DNA from: Lates calcarifer
Taxonomy: Eukaryota > Chordata > Actinopteri > Centropomidae
Direction: 5' to 3'
Assembly (NCBI RefSeq): GCF_001640805.2
Contig: NC_066847.1
Span: forward strand, 23,799,504-23,863,503
DNA length: 64,000 bases
In this document: positions 39,151 to 51,267 of the stretch, in pieces
Layout of the letters: the number at the start of each line of letters is the position of its first letter
Position numbering within the stretch: position 1 is the stretch's first letter
Position numbers and translations under genes: made by a program
Notes under the pieces: model-generated
Seen by the model: the letters and a program-made list of their open reading frames with translations, nothing else
What the model was told of the DNA's origin: nothing
Database searches by the model: none

Positions 39151-41439
39151 CAACTTTGGTTTTTGATTTGGCTTTGTTTTTTGTTTTTTATGGGAGCAAA
39201 TGATCACTTCATTAGCAAACCATCATGTTTTCAGTCAAGACTGTTATTATTATTATTTTTTTTTACAAATAAATCTATTTGATATTTATTAACATTAAGG
39301 AATTACGAGTGCCACTGATGTTCTCAAAGCATTTTTTTAAAGTAAAAAATAAATTGACCTCATTTCCTGCAATGCCTCCATTAACCAGCAGATGTCAGTA
39401 TCCACCATGCACTGTAACAAACAATCTGAATAAATTCAAACTGGCCAATGTGTTTGTACATTTATGTAATAATGCCCATTTGTAACCGAGAAAAATCTAA
39501 GTTGTAGAAGCTAAACTAACTAATGCGGAGACATGTCTGAAAAAGAGTCAGTTTAAATGTCTGGTTGCAAACAGATCAGTGGATCTTTCTTTCTCTTTGT
39601 CAGTAATTATATGTGAGCTTTCTCACTGGCCACTGTGACAGATTGATTGACAGATTAAATCCATGAATAATGAGAGTATGATTTGAGAAAACATACAAAC
39701 AGAAACTAACCCATTACAAAAAGCGGAGAAGTGGTAAGTTTGTTGTCTGTTGAGTGCAGCCTGTCTTTCCAAAATGTACCATGTAAAATGTGTGTTGATC
39801 ATGATAAATAAATGCAGTAAACGCACTGGAATTCCCTCCACAATCACTTATGATGTCCCAGGTGTTTTTTATTTTCACTTAATGGAGACCTGCTGTGACT
39901 TCACTGACTAGGGTTAACGTAGGGAGTGTACTGGGGGATTTAGCTGCCTATGTATCAGCATGGACATAAACCTAAAGACAGAGTGATCAGTGAAGTGTCC
40001 TTTTCAATATTTATTGAATCAGAAAGTGTGTGTGAGTGAACTGATGCTTTGGCTCAGTCAAGGCCTCATTATAATCTCTGACAGATTTTAAGAAGTGTGT
40101 TTTTCTTTTTAATTTCTCCAGTGTGGCTTTTGTGTTTGGCACTCCTTTACTTCTGACTAACTTACACACATACAGGTGTTGTCATGTAAATAAACATGCA
40201 GGTTATAAGCTATTAATTATGAAAACATTCACAAAAGACCATTACTTTGCAGAACACACACACTAGCAAATGAAAAACCAGATGACTTCATCAGTCCTGG
40301 GTGAAGCGTTGGTTTTATGCTACAGAAAGTTGTTTCACATGTTGTGAATAATAGGCTGATGTGCAGTCACTTCAGATGTAGAGTTTGCTTCTTGTACAGA
40401 TTGTAGTGGCATGTTAAATTTAGATTTCTCTCATGGACTATAATCCTGCATTAGCTCTGCTTTTTTATCAACATACTTTTTTGTGATTCCTTTCTTTTTT
40501 CAGTTTCATCAGGGATACTTTGCCTATTTATGTGTCATCTGTGTTTCAAATCTTTACACATTCTGTGAAGATAATGTTTACTTTATGTATGTCTCTATAT
40601 CTTTAACATCTTTCTGCCCAGATTAGTTTCTGTAGTAACACTGAGATAAAACACACATCTTCATGCTTTGGCCCTGTTTCAACTCAACAACAACTTGTTA
40701 CTTCTCATCTCATTAACTGAACAACAGATGAAAGTGCCTGCATGTCAGAGGCATTTCTGTGTTCTTGTTTATGTATACCTACATAATGGCCACAAGGTAT
40801 CAGGATATTTCAATAAGCTGTGAGTGGATTTTCATTAACTTTGTCAGATGATCCAGGAAGCTATCAGACAGGCTTTTGCAATGATCAAGTTAGGGGATTT
40901 ATAAATGATTGAAGGAGACAGTATTTATCTGTAAGAAAGTATATTTGAGTAAAAAAAATCTGAGCAAGTGGCCACCATATAGTGCATTTTCTGTTACCCT
41001 ACACTGTATTGCTGTTTTTATAGTGATCCTTTCATTTACATTCCATTTAACTTCTGAGTAGCCACAGTATAGGACACAATATATGGACTGCTGGGGGGGG
41101 GTAACTTTCAAGCAGATGAACTCTCACTGATATCAGAGGGAAAACAATCTCACTTTGCTGATGTTGACTCACTGGAGAGCCTCCTAGGAATTAGTCAGAT
41201 TTTCAGACTCAGATTTTCTGGTCCAAATCTGGTTTAAATCTAAAGCTTGTCACAGTGATCATGGTTATGTTTTCAGCACTTTGCACAAAAAAAGAATACG
41301 TAAAGATCAGAGATCAGATATGTTTTTGCTGTTACACGAGTCACTCATTACAACTGCATGTTCTGTGTTTGCGTAATACATATACACAATACAACTCAGA
41401 ATTAAAAATACACGTCCCACCCACCTGACACTGTAATTC
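39151..41439. other. intergenic, limd1 to deptor
   Basis: About 2.3 kb of AT-rich sequence with a G run at 41092-41101. No gene or repeat recognised. Confidence 0.65.
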
Positions 41440-41957
41440 TTTCCTGTACCCGACGGTGTATGAATCGAGCGTATCCACGCGTGTCTGTAACCCCGCCCCT
41501 CCCGTTAACTCCCCCAGTGACGAAACGCGAGTCCTCCCAATGCGGGGGCTTTGTGGATGGGTACTGGCTTGCGCCGTGGAGAAAAACGTGCATTCATTCG
41601 AGTGTGGCGTTTCAGTGACAAACAAACCAAACCCAGGGAGCGTGCTGTTTTCACTAACGCTGCACCCACAGAGAACAGGGGGTTCATGAAGGGAGGTGCG
41701 CGCATGCATGCACGCACGCACGCACGTACGTATGTGTGTGTGTGCAGATATTTGGAGCTCGTGGAGATTTTCGAGGAATTAAAAAGTGGGTTGCTGTTGA
41801 TGTATGGAGCTGCTGGCACACGCTGAGGCTGGGCTATGACTGTGACTGTCTGCAGCGCTGCATGTGTTTTTTTCCCCGACATGGAATAGTTCTCCTCCTC
41901 GTTCATCAAAGGAATACCTGATAAAGTCATATTTTCGCTCTCCATGGTGCTTGAAGG
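41440..41957 (+). promoter_or_regulatory. deptor: deptor candidate promoter and 5' leader
   Basis: A locally CpG-rich stretch with a GC box (CCCCGCCCC at 41491-41499) and a TGACG half-site at 41518-41522, in otherwise AT-rich DNA about 0.7 kb upstream of the deptor ATG. There is no clear TATA box. A donor-like GTAAGC at 41958 and the acceptor TTAGCAG ending at 42214 suggest a first exon ending at 41957 and a small 256-base intron. Inferred from composition and splice signals only. Confidence 0.4.
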
Positions 41958-42218
41958 GTAAGCAAAAACACAGGTGTCAGTGCTTCGTCCATTCTCTGAA
42001 ATCATCACCGCGTGGATGCACGCATGCCTTTGTTTTTCAATACATTCGTTCCCCTCTGTGTATGTTTGTCAGCTAAAAATAAGCCACAGGGTGCACACTT
42101 TGCTGCACTGCATTTTTAAAAGATTTATTTGCAAGTAAATAAATAAATAAATAATGCATGACCGGGGCATTTTACCAGTGTGGAATGTCTTTGTATGTGG
42201 CTGGCTGTTAGCAGAGAC

Positions 42219-42304
42219 ATGGACGGGATCTTGAACACCATGCAGAAGAAGGCTGCAGAGCTGGAGCGGCTGGCCGAGGTGCTCGTCACCGGAGAACAGC
42301 TGAG
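42219..42304 (+). CDS. deptor: deptor first recognised coding exon
   Basis: Encodes MDGILNTMQKKAAELERLAE, then VLVTGEQL and two bases of Arg; donor GTAGGT. ELERLAEVLVTGEQLR matches human ELERMAEVLVTGEQLR. An in-frame ATG at 42195 in a poor context is possible but looks like sequence upstream of an acceptor (TTAGCAG ending at 42214). Confidence 0.88.
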
Positions 42305-43322
42305 GTAGGTCGGTCGGTCCCTATACCCCGGGTGCCCCGCTGACCCCTGGATGTCAAACATTGTTCTATGGAAACTGCTGTGATTGTGTCAGGACTATTT
42401 GCAAACTGACTAATTTGCAGTCATCCTTGCATAACGATTCCCTATTAACACTTAACCCCCCCCCCCCCCCTTGTTATTTTAGTTTGCATGCCAGCTCGTG
42501 CACGTTTTTGTGTCCTATATCAGGATGAACGAGTACATGACAGGACATTACGCAGTAAATAAGGAAAGTGGGTGTTGTAAGCATGTTTGACAGCGGGTTA
42601 ATGATGACGCGTGTGGCTCTCCCTCGCTGCAAACCGGCTCTACAGACAGTTTCATCCCTACTGCAGCATGCACAGATGAAAAAAGGCATCCACACACACA
42701 CACACAACCCTGCTGCTCCTCACCTACAGTATATAACAAACACATTTTAGCCTGAGGCAGTGTAATTGTCAGACTCTGCAGGATCCTCCTCTGCTTAGCT
42801 GTTGTAAGACTGAACACATGAGTAGTTTTTGTTGCTCCAGTAATACAGTGCCCTTTGAGCTGCAGAGGGAATGATGAACCTGACCGTATTACATTACGAT
42901 GTCCTGCCAATTTGTTCCTATCAGGAAATTGTATCACTAACCCTCCGAGTGTTGTTGACACGCTGTACCCTTTGACCTATGGTACGTACAGAAAGGCCTC
43001 ATAACCTCCGGTGGCGTTTGCTGGCTCACGCTCCCAGCAATGAATAGAGCCTCAGTAGGTAAAGCATGGCACCAATGCCTGGAATTTCAGTCCCCCACTG
43101 AACTATGAGGCAAATACGCCACTGAATTGTGTTTTCCAGCTGAGTGAGATGCATTGGAGTTTTGCTGTTTGTGAAGAAGCACATGCTGTAACATTGTCCT
43201 GTTCTGAGGAACCATAAAAAGTAACACTAAAGTCATCACCTCGAGAGATTAATAGTTTGTGTCTGGACATACTCAGGGTACTCTTGCTCAGCACCAGTGT
43301 GTATTTCCCTTTTTGTCATTGT

Positions 43323-43364
<42 letters not shown>

Positions 43365-44745
43365 AGTGTCCCTGGCACAGCTGTGTGCTGAGGCTGCCAG
43401 CTGGCAGTGTTGCTGGTGTCAGTGAACGAAGGGTTGGCCGGGGTGGCTATCCCAGAATCCTCTGAGACGCTGCTGTTCTGGGGGAAAGGACTTGGAGGTT
43501 GTGACATACAAGATTTGCTCTCTGTGTTTCTGCCTCTTCTAGAGCCTGAGATCCTTCTTAGTCACACCACCACCAAGTTGTTCTGTCGGCCTGGTCCACC
43601 CCTTTGGTCCAGAATGAAATATTTCACCCACTTACTGTCATGAAATTTGGCACATATTCATGGTCACCAGAGGATGAAGCCTAGCGATCTTTGGCGATCC
43701 CTTAAATTTAATCTGGCCCTGTCATCAGGTCAAAACTGAATTTGTCCAACATTCAAGATTAATGACATTCCCATCAGCATCACCTATGTTAAGTGCTATT
43801 AACAACTGTTAGTATGTTTTAATGATTAACTAAAATGAAACTAAGTGAACAAGGTAAATATTATACCTGCTCAGTATTAGCATGTTAGCATATAGCTCAA
43901 AGCACCACTGTCTGTAAGTACAGTCTCACAGAGCACCTAGCATGGCTGTAGATTCATAGCCTTGTTACATTGTGCTGTATGAGCACACACACACACACAC
44001 ACACACACTGGACAGTTTAATGATTGATGTCCCCCCTCAGTGTTTTACCTTGACTCCCCGATTTAGCCTTGTCCCTTGGCTTTGTCCTTAATTAATAGTT
44101 CCCAACCAAACAGTGACACGAGGGCACGAGAAAGTCACAGTCAACGTCGTTTATGAGCAGCAGCATTCATGAAGACAAAATTAGACCTGATATGAAACAC
44201 AGCCAGGAGTGTACCTAATCCACACCTTTGTTTGATCGTTTTATCACGAGCCCAGCTCATGGAACATGGCTGACATGGTTCCTGGTACTGATAACAGTAC
44301 ACTGGCTTTTAAAAAAATATCTTATCACACATTTGTGCCCCATCATGTCAAGTGCCCATATCTTGGAGCAGATCTGCTTCAGGTACCAGGGCTGAAAAAC
44401 AGACCAAAATTCAGCTATTGTGATACTTGGGCACATGCAGCTGCTGCAGTAAGTCTTGTAACCAGTCCATAGTTGTGAATAGACAGTTTGTTGCACTATG
44501 GCTGACTGTAGTAGAGAGGGAGGCATCACAAATTGACTCATATTCGCACTGGGTGCCACAGACTCATGCAGAAATGCTCCCGTCTGTCATTGTTTGAACC
44601 AGCACAAGTTTTAGAAATGTTAATAACCAACAGATTATGAACTCCTACCAGAAGTCTCCTGTAAGGAAACAGCAAGATTGATGATTTCACTTCCAGCTCC
44701 ATTTGAAATGATTTACGGGTAGATTAGACAGAAATTTTCTGAAGC

Positions 44746-44780
<35 letters not shown>

Positions 44781-47700
44781 AGAGAGAGGATGATGATGAA
44801 GGAAGCGAAGTCTATAACTTGCTCATCTGAGGTTGTTTGCTCATCTCAAGTCTTGGCAGTACAGCACGTGGGTCTTGCTGGGCTGACTTGGACTTGGGCT
44901 GTCATTGCTAATCCAAAGTGATCCTAGCCAGCTGCACACAGACTCAGCATGGAGTGGAACTAGCTAGCTGCAGGAGGCTTGGCTAAGACTGTGGTGGGCT
45001 GTTTCACAATACTCAGGTTCAGAAAGAGGGCACCTTGATGAAACCAGCATCTAGGCCATCTACAGAAGCAGAAGAGGTTTGTCATGTCATCATGTAATAT
45101 AGTCACATCATAAATCCCTGTAGACAGTTTGAATACCATGCACAGGACTGAGTTGCTCTGTCTAACCTCAAATGAATGTTCAGATTGTTCTCAAGATAAC
45201 TGTTTTCTACTAGTAGAGGATTGTTCATCATACAGACTAAAATGATATGCAGCACACACAGGTAACTAAAACTGGGAATGTAAGCTGCAACCTTTAAAAA
45301 GTGATGGATTTGTCTTTATTTTTATGAATTCTTGCTGTGATTGACATTTCAAATGAGAATAGTGTTTTAGAATTTGATCATCAACCAAAACTTTAGCCAA
45401 GAATGTTGAAACGAATGAAATGAAATTAAAATAGACTCACATTCCTCTACTACTTCACTCAAAGCAAAGCACCAATGTTAATGTGAATGTTAAAGGAGAA
45501 GGCTTGCAATATTCTGTTTTTTATTGTTATATATTGCCTGTGTAGCCACATTCTGATAAGGCTTTTTCCTTTACACCTGTCTTAGAGCACCAATGTTGTT
45601 GTTAATGAGACCGGGTGGAACCCATTCACTGGGTCATATGTTCCCTCATTACAATGAACACATGCATTGCAGTCTATTTGGAGTCAATCCCTTATGCAAC
45701 ATACCGCTGCAGTGAATAATCACTATAGCATTAAATATTAATCCACCAATGAAAGTAGTCCCCAGCAAATGCACAGTTTCTATCTGTTCTAGTAACTTTC
45801 CCTAAAAACTTCAGAGCCCAGCTGTTTTAGGAAACTACTTAGCCATTTTCAGAAATGAAACTATGTATTTGTGACCCATATTGAATTATGACTAATCAGA
45901 GCAAATGGGCTTGGGGCTGAGTGTTACAAACTGGGTAGGGAAGTGAGAAAGTAGTAAGAAACAGACACATGCATTGTTGGTTTTGGTGTTTTCATGGGAT
46001 AAAATAATTCTAGCATTATTCTGTAATGAATTTAGCATGTAGCATAGTTAATACTTGATGCTAAATGCTTAAAGATTGTTGACTGCCCTCCAGGCTTCGG
46101 CTCCATGAGGGGAAGGTGATCAAGGATCGGCGGCACCACCTGCGAACTTACCCAAACTGCTTTGTGGCCAAGGAGCTCATCGATTGGCTGATCGAACACA
46201 AGGAGGCCTCAGATCGAGACACGGCTATCAAGATCATGCAGAAGCTTTTAGACCAGAGCATCATTCACCATGGTAAGGCTGAGCTGTGTGTATGTATATG
46301 TTCAAGGTGTGTGGGGTTAGTCTTGCTTGTAGTTTTCTGGTGCTTTCTATTTCCTATAAATGCAAGGCTCTCTGTTCCTGTCCTGCTCTTGTTCTCTCTC
46401 TTTCTTTCTGTGTTGACATATTCTGGGAACGCCTGGTGCCTCTTAATGGATGATTCTCCATGTCTCCCAGCCAATTTGGCTCCAATGTAGCATCTCGCTA
46501 CCTGCTTCACGTTTGACCAGACACTGAACACAGAGACAGAAGGAGCTGGCTGCCTCCTTCTCTTTAGCTGACGTTGAGGAAGAGCCAACTCAATGTTAAC
46601 TCATCCCAGCTGTAGATTAATGATTTAATGATGTTTAGATTTTAGTGACTGCTTTATACAAACACTATCAAAATTCCCAAGATTTTTTTCTTGTGCTACA
46701 TTCTACCATCATAAGCTACTCTCAGCACATACTGGCCATAACCTGAAATGACCCCTGTAGCTGACAGCTGGATTGAATTAAAGTAAATGGATTTAACTGT
46801 AAAGTAAATGCGCAGTTTGTCACAGTTACCTGAGATATGAACCTGATACATGTGTCTATGTTTTTGAGTCTCACAATTTAACTCTCTGCATGTTGGCCTT
46901 GATGCTAAGATATCAAGACACAATCTAACAGGAAACATTAAGGCTGCCTCTTCCTGTGTCTGTGTCCATCTGTGTTTGTCTTTGTATACACATCTATGTC
47001 TCTGGTCTTGCCTTATTGCTCTGTATAGTAGACAATGTGTCATTCTCGCAGATGATAAGCCCTTTAAACTAAAACAGTTTCTTTGTTTTTCGTGCATGCA
47101 TGTTTCTTCAGTGTGTGACGAGCACCGGGAGTTCAAAGACATGAAGTTGTTTTACCGGTTCCGTAAGGACGACGGCACCTTCCCGTTGGACAGTGAAGCC
47201 AAGGTCTTCATGAGGGGCCAGAGGATATACGAGAAGTATGTACGCACATGCAAACACACACCTGAAATACAACACAGGCACACACATCAATTCCCTTTCA
47301 AGACTGACATTGCCCTTTTATCTAATTGTATTCATGAGTTAAAGTTTGCAGCTTGTTAGTTTAGCTTAGCATAAAGACTTTGAAATACTGCATAACCTTG
47401 TCTGAAGTGGTGAAAACTTAGAACTTAGACGGACTTTATTGATCCCTTTGGGATGACTCCCTCGGGGAAATTACATGAAAACACCCTGTTGCAAGGAAAT
47501 GCATACAAACGTAAAATTCTGATCAACTACAAAAACATCAGGCAAATGGAGGAGGAAGAGGAGGAGGAGTATTGTGGTATCTCTCTACATTCCTGCAGGT
47601 GTATCCCTCCATTATATCACTCCTCTCTCTGGGTTTTACTGTGATGCCCTGATATAAATGATTGATTGTTTGCAAGATATAAGGCTTGTGTCTTCAAAGG

Positions 47701-49890
47701 AGGTACTGGTGGAGCCTGCTGATGCGATGAAGAGTGAACTATCACCACCTTGTCTGATGCTGTTTAAAGTTTTTGGAGCTTAATGGCCACTTGGCAAGCT
47801 GCAGCATACCATGCATGCATTTCCTGCCTTCCTCTTTGTTTCTCTTCTCTGAAAGTCACTGGCACTCTCCGCAGCATGCGGATACAATAAATCAGAAATG
47901 CCACCTCCATTAATTAGATAGGTGCAGATTAGAGTGCGTAGCATTGAGCTTAACTGGTTTCTGATCATGATAAAAAAAAGCCCGGAGGAAGTGGAAAATC
48001 TGAGAAAATTGGAAGCATTTTGACAAGAGATGACTCATAGCAGTTGTTTGGAGTCAGGCTGGATTTAGAGAAGGGCAGAGGACACCACTAATGAGAATGT
48101 TTTTGTTTGTCATCAGCTTTGTACCCACAATGCTGTTTTTCCAATAATGATGAGACCAATTGTTTCTATAGAAACGGCAAAGTTTTCCTCTGTGTGTCCC
48201 CACCTCTCTCTAGTGGCATATAATATAATAATAATAATATAATTTGAAGTTTATACACACACCCATGCACAAATTTGCACTGTTCTCCTTGTTAGGACAT
48301 TACATCGACTTTCATTCAACCCAAACCGTAGCCTTAACCAGGAACCAGAAATTATGTTTTGCCTCATTAGGACCAGGTCCCCAGTAGGACTTCTGGTCCT
48401 AACAAGGTCACGGTTTATACCAGAAAAGGTCCCAAAGAGGTACCAAAAATGCGTACGCACGCACACACACACACACACACACACCAAACGCACACCCCAC
48501 ATCTTTTTTCTTTCTTTTTTCTTTTTGCACAAAATGCAAACAGCTGGACTCCCCATCCCTTTCACACATCCTGCCACCTCTTTGTCATATGAGCAAACAC
48601 TATTTCTCTTAACACATACACAGTGGCACACTCTTGTAAACATAGACCTATTTTTCATTTCTTTTTCTTTTACAACACACACACACACGCACGCGCTTGG
48701 AGCAGTTGCATAAGAGGAAGAAATAGTCCAAGGGGAGACATCTGTCGTCTCAGCTCTCAAAGCTATGTGTTTATGTAATCACCATGGTGCAGCCCATGAC
48801 ACACACACATACGCACACACACGCGCGCGCAAAAAAGTCTCTTGAGCCTGAGTGCAAAGGGCAAATATATTTTTAGGAAGAGTTTTGCAACGATTCAACT
48901 TAATTTCATCACATCTAAAACAAATGGACTGGACACGCCAGTACAAGTTTTAGTCTTGATATCGAAATTGACAAATTTAATCCCACTGTTGTTTGGGCTT
49001 CCTAACATTTTTTTTAATTAGATAAATATTGATTTCCTTGGCTTATCCCTGAAATATACTAAAGATGGTTACCTTTATGAGCTTAGTGCATGTTGTTGCA
49101 AACTTAAAAGCTCTTTTTACCCGTGCTAACGGCGTATCTCTAGAGGTGGCAGTTTCTGTCTTTTGGTTATCACTTATCCAGTGAAATATCTCAGACATTC
49201 ATTGTACAGAGATTCGTAGTTGCCAAAAGATGAATCCTAATGAATTTGATGGTCCCTCTCTACCATCACAATGAGGAGTGTCTGTTGCTTTTAAGCCCTG
49301 TTTTAAAATTTTTAGTCTGGACAGTCAACATATCTTTATCAGCTCTTTTTTATATCCATATTGTCATCAGTTTTCTAAAATGGTTTGCAAGACAGTAAAT
49401 AGGAAAGCTTTGAAAGGCAGAAGAAAAGTAGGTTCACTCATAACTCAACCATACACTGCAGCGGCTTGTGAAGCAGGACAGCATGGCCATGGTCAGGTTG
49501 ATTTTAGGGTTCTGGTTTGGCTTACTGAGGTTCAAATATAGCAACATGTTACCATCTCTTTGTATTTCTTCTGTCTGGGGCATTAACACTCGACTGTCCT
49601 GTTTTGCATGAATCTCTATCCATGCAAAGAAAAAAAAAAAAACAAACCCTCCTTGACCATACAGTCCATATAGTGCCCTCCCCTGCAGCCAGTTCCACAT
49701 CTAGTTTTTCCATTGGAAAAATCAAAAGGTCTCAAGCATTGATCTCTGATGCTGTAGATTGTCAAATCAACATACACAAAGTCCAATAAACAAACCAGAG
49801 GAAGACATTTCAAACAGTTGTTTTGACAGCAGTTTCTAGGCGACAGGGTTAGTCAGAGAGGACAATGTGTAACAGGCCTTTTAAAGCATT

Positions 49891-49967
<77 letters not shown>

Positions 49968-51232
49968 TAGAGATTGTGGTTGAACTGCATATACATGATT
50001 TCAGTGTGCTCATATTGAATTATCAAATGGAAAAATGACCTTTTGAATAAACGAATCCAAACAGTTTTTTAAAGCTTTGTTTATCTGTGGTAGATTCACT
50101 GAGCATGAATGCCCTGTCCTGCGCTCTCACACATTCACACCTACAGTCTTTTTACAGTCTTTTCTGTTTTGTCATCAGCTGTGGCTTGTGTGCCCCACTG
50201 AAAGGCACCTCAGCAGCAGCAATTACTTTTCTAATCCACTTTTGTTCATTTTTAGATCGGATATGATTAGTAAGGAATCAAACTTTTTCCTGCAGTATGA
50301 TTTAAACTCTGTAGATTAAGCTTAAGTCACTACAGGCCCAGAGAACTTTCATCACTGTCTCCTCAGCATGTTTTTTTCTTGATAAACAGCTTCACAAGTT
50401 CAAACACAATCTCAGTAAGTACCTCTCTCCAGTCATGTGCACACATGTCTTTATTTTATACTTGTGCATCAACATTTGTGGCATCAGTGTGCGCTGAAGT
50501 GTGTGTGAGAGTGAAAGAGACAAACAATGCTGCTTCGTTTTGATCACCTCACCTCAACATAACCTTTCATTTCAAAACATAGCACTGGTTAGACATGAAT
50601 TCTAAAAGATATGTGTCACTGCACATTTAGACTAACTTACAACTAATAACTGCTGGATAATAACATTTGCTGCTCTTCATGCTTGAGAGTAGATCCCAAA
50701 ATTTCCACATGAGTAACTAAGGACTGGTGGAATGCCTTTGGTTATTACAGTATCAAGTCCAGCATACATACAGGGTAATTAACAAATGGAGCATTACCAT
50801 AAAGGCATTTGAGCATTTCATGTTTTCACTGGGCTAGAGTAGCTTGAAGTACAGTAATGCTAATCTGTGCTGGTGAGTAGAATAAGTCCTGATAAGTACA
50901 GTAATGTTATCATCCATTTGGTGTTCCACGTCAGGAGCCTTTGGTGACTGTAACTGAGATTTGATATGAGAACATAACCTCAATAAAGGTTCAGAACTTG
51001 TCGGTGTTACAGTGAATGGGAGCTTGTCTAACAGAAATGCAGAAGGAGTCATGTAGCAGCAAAGTTTCCACAAAGCAGCTGAAAAGGGCTGGTGAAGAGG
51101 GAAAACATGTTTGCATGTACAACCATTTGGAGACATGAGTCAGTCAGCAATTTTCATACATTTTTTACATTCCTGCCCAGAGACATAAACCACTGCTGAG
51201 ACCAAACCCACAAGCAAATTACCATAAACTCA

Positions 51233-51267
<35 letters not shown>

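Larger units (their letters stand above)
42305..46093. other. deptor intron 1
   Basis: Holds a C run at 42459-42470, the tRNA-like fragment at 43044, (GT)n at 43329, (CA)n at 43983-44009 and 44748, and a minus-strand open stretch at 43379-43507 discussed in findings. Confidence 0.7.

Noticed and set aside
41505..42008. 167-codon minus-strand open frame over the deptor leader
   Set aside because: It runs through a CpG-rich promoter-like stretch and a GT/GCAC repeat, giving low-complexity residues. No family resemblance.
42195..42218. In-frame ATG at 42195 as the deptor start
   Set aside because: Poor start context (T at -3), and the eight added residues overlap what looks like an intron end.
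48251..48760. 169-codon minus-strand open frame in deptor intron 3
   Set aside because: Made largely of CA-repeat translation (Val-Cys runs). No real protein signature.
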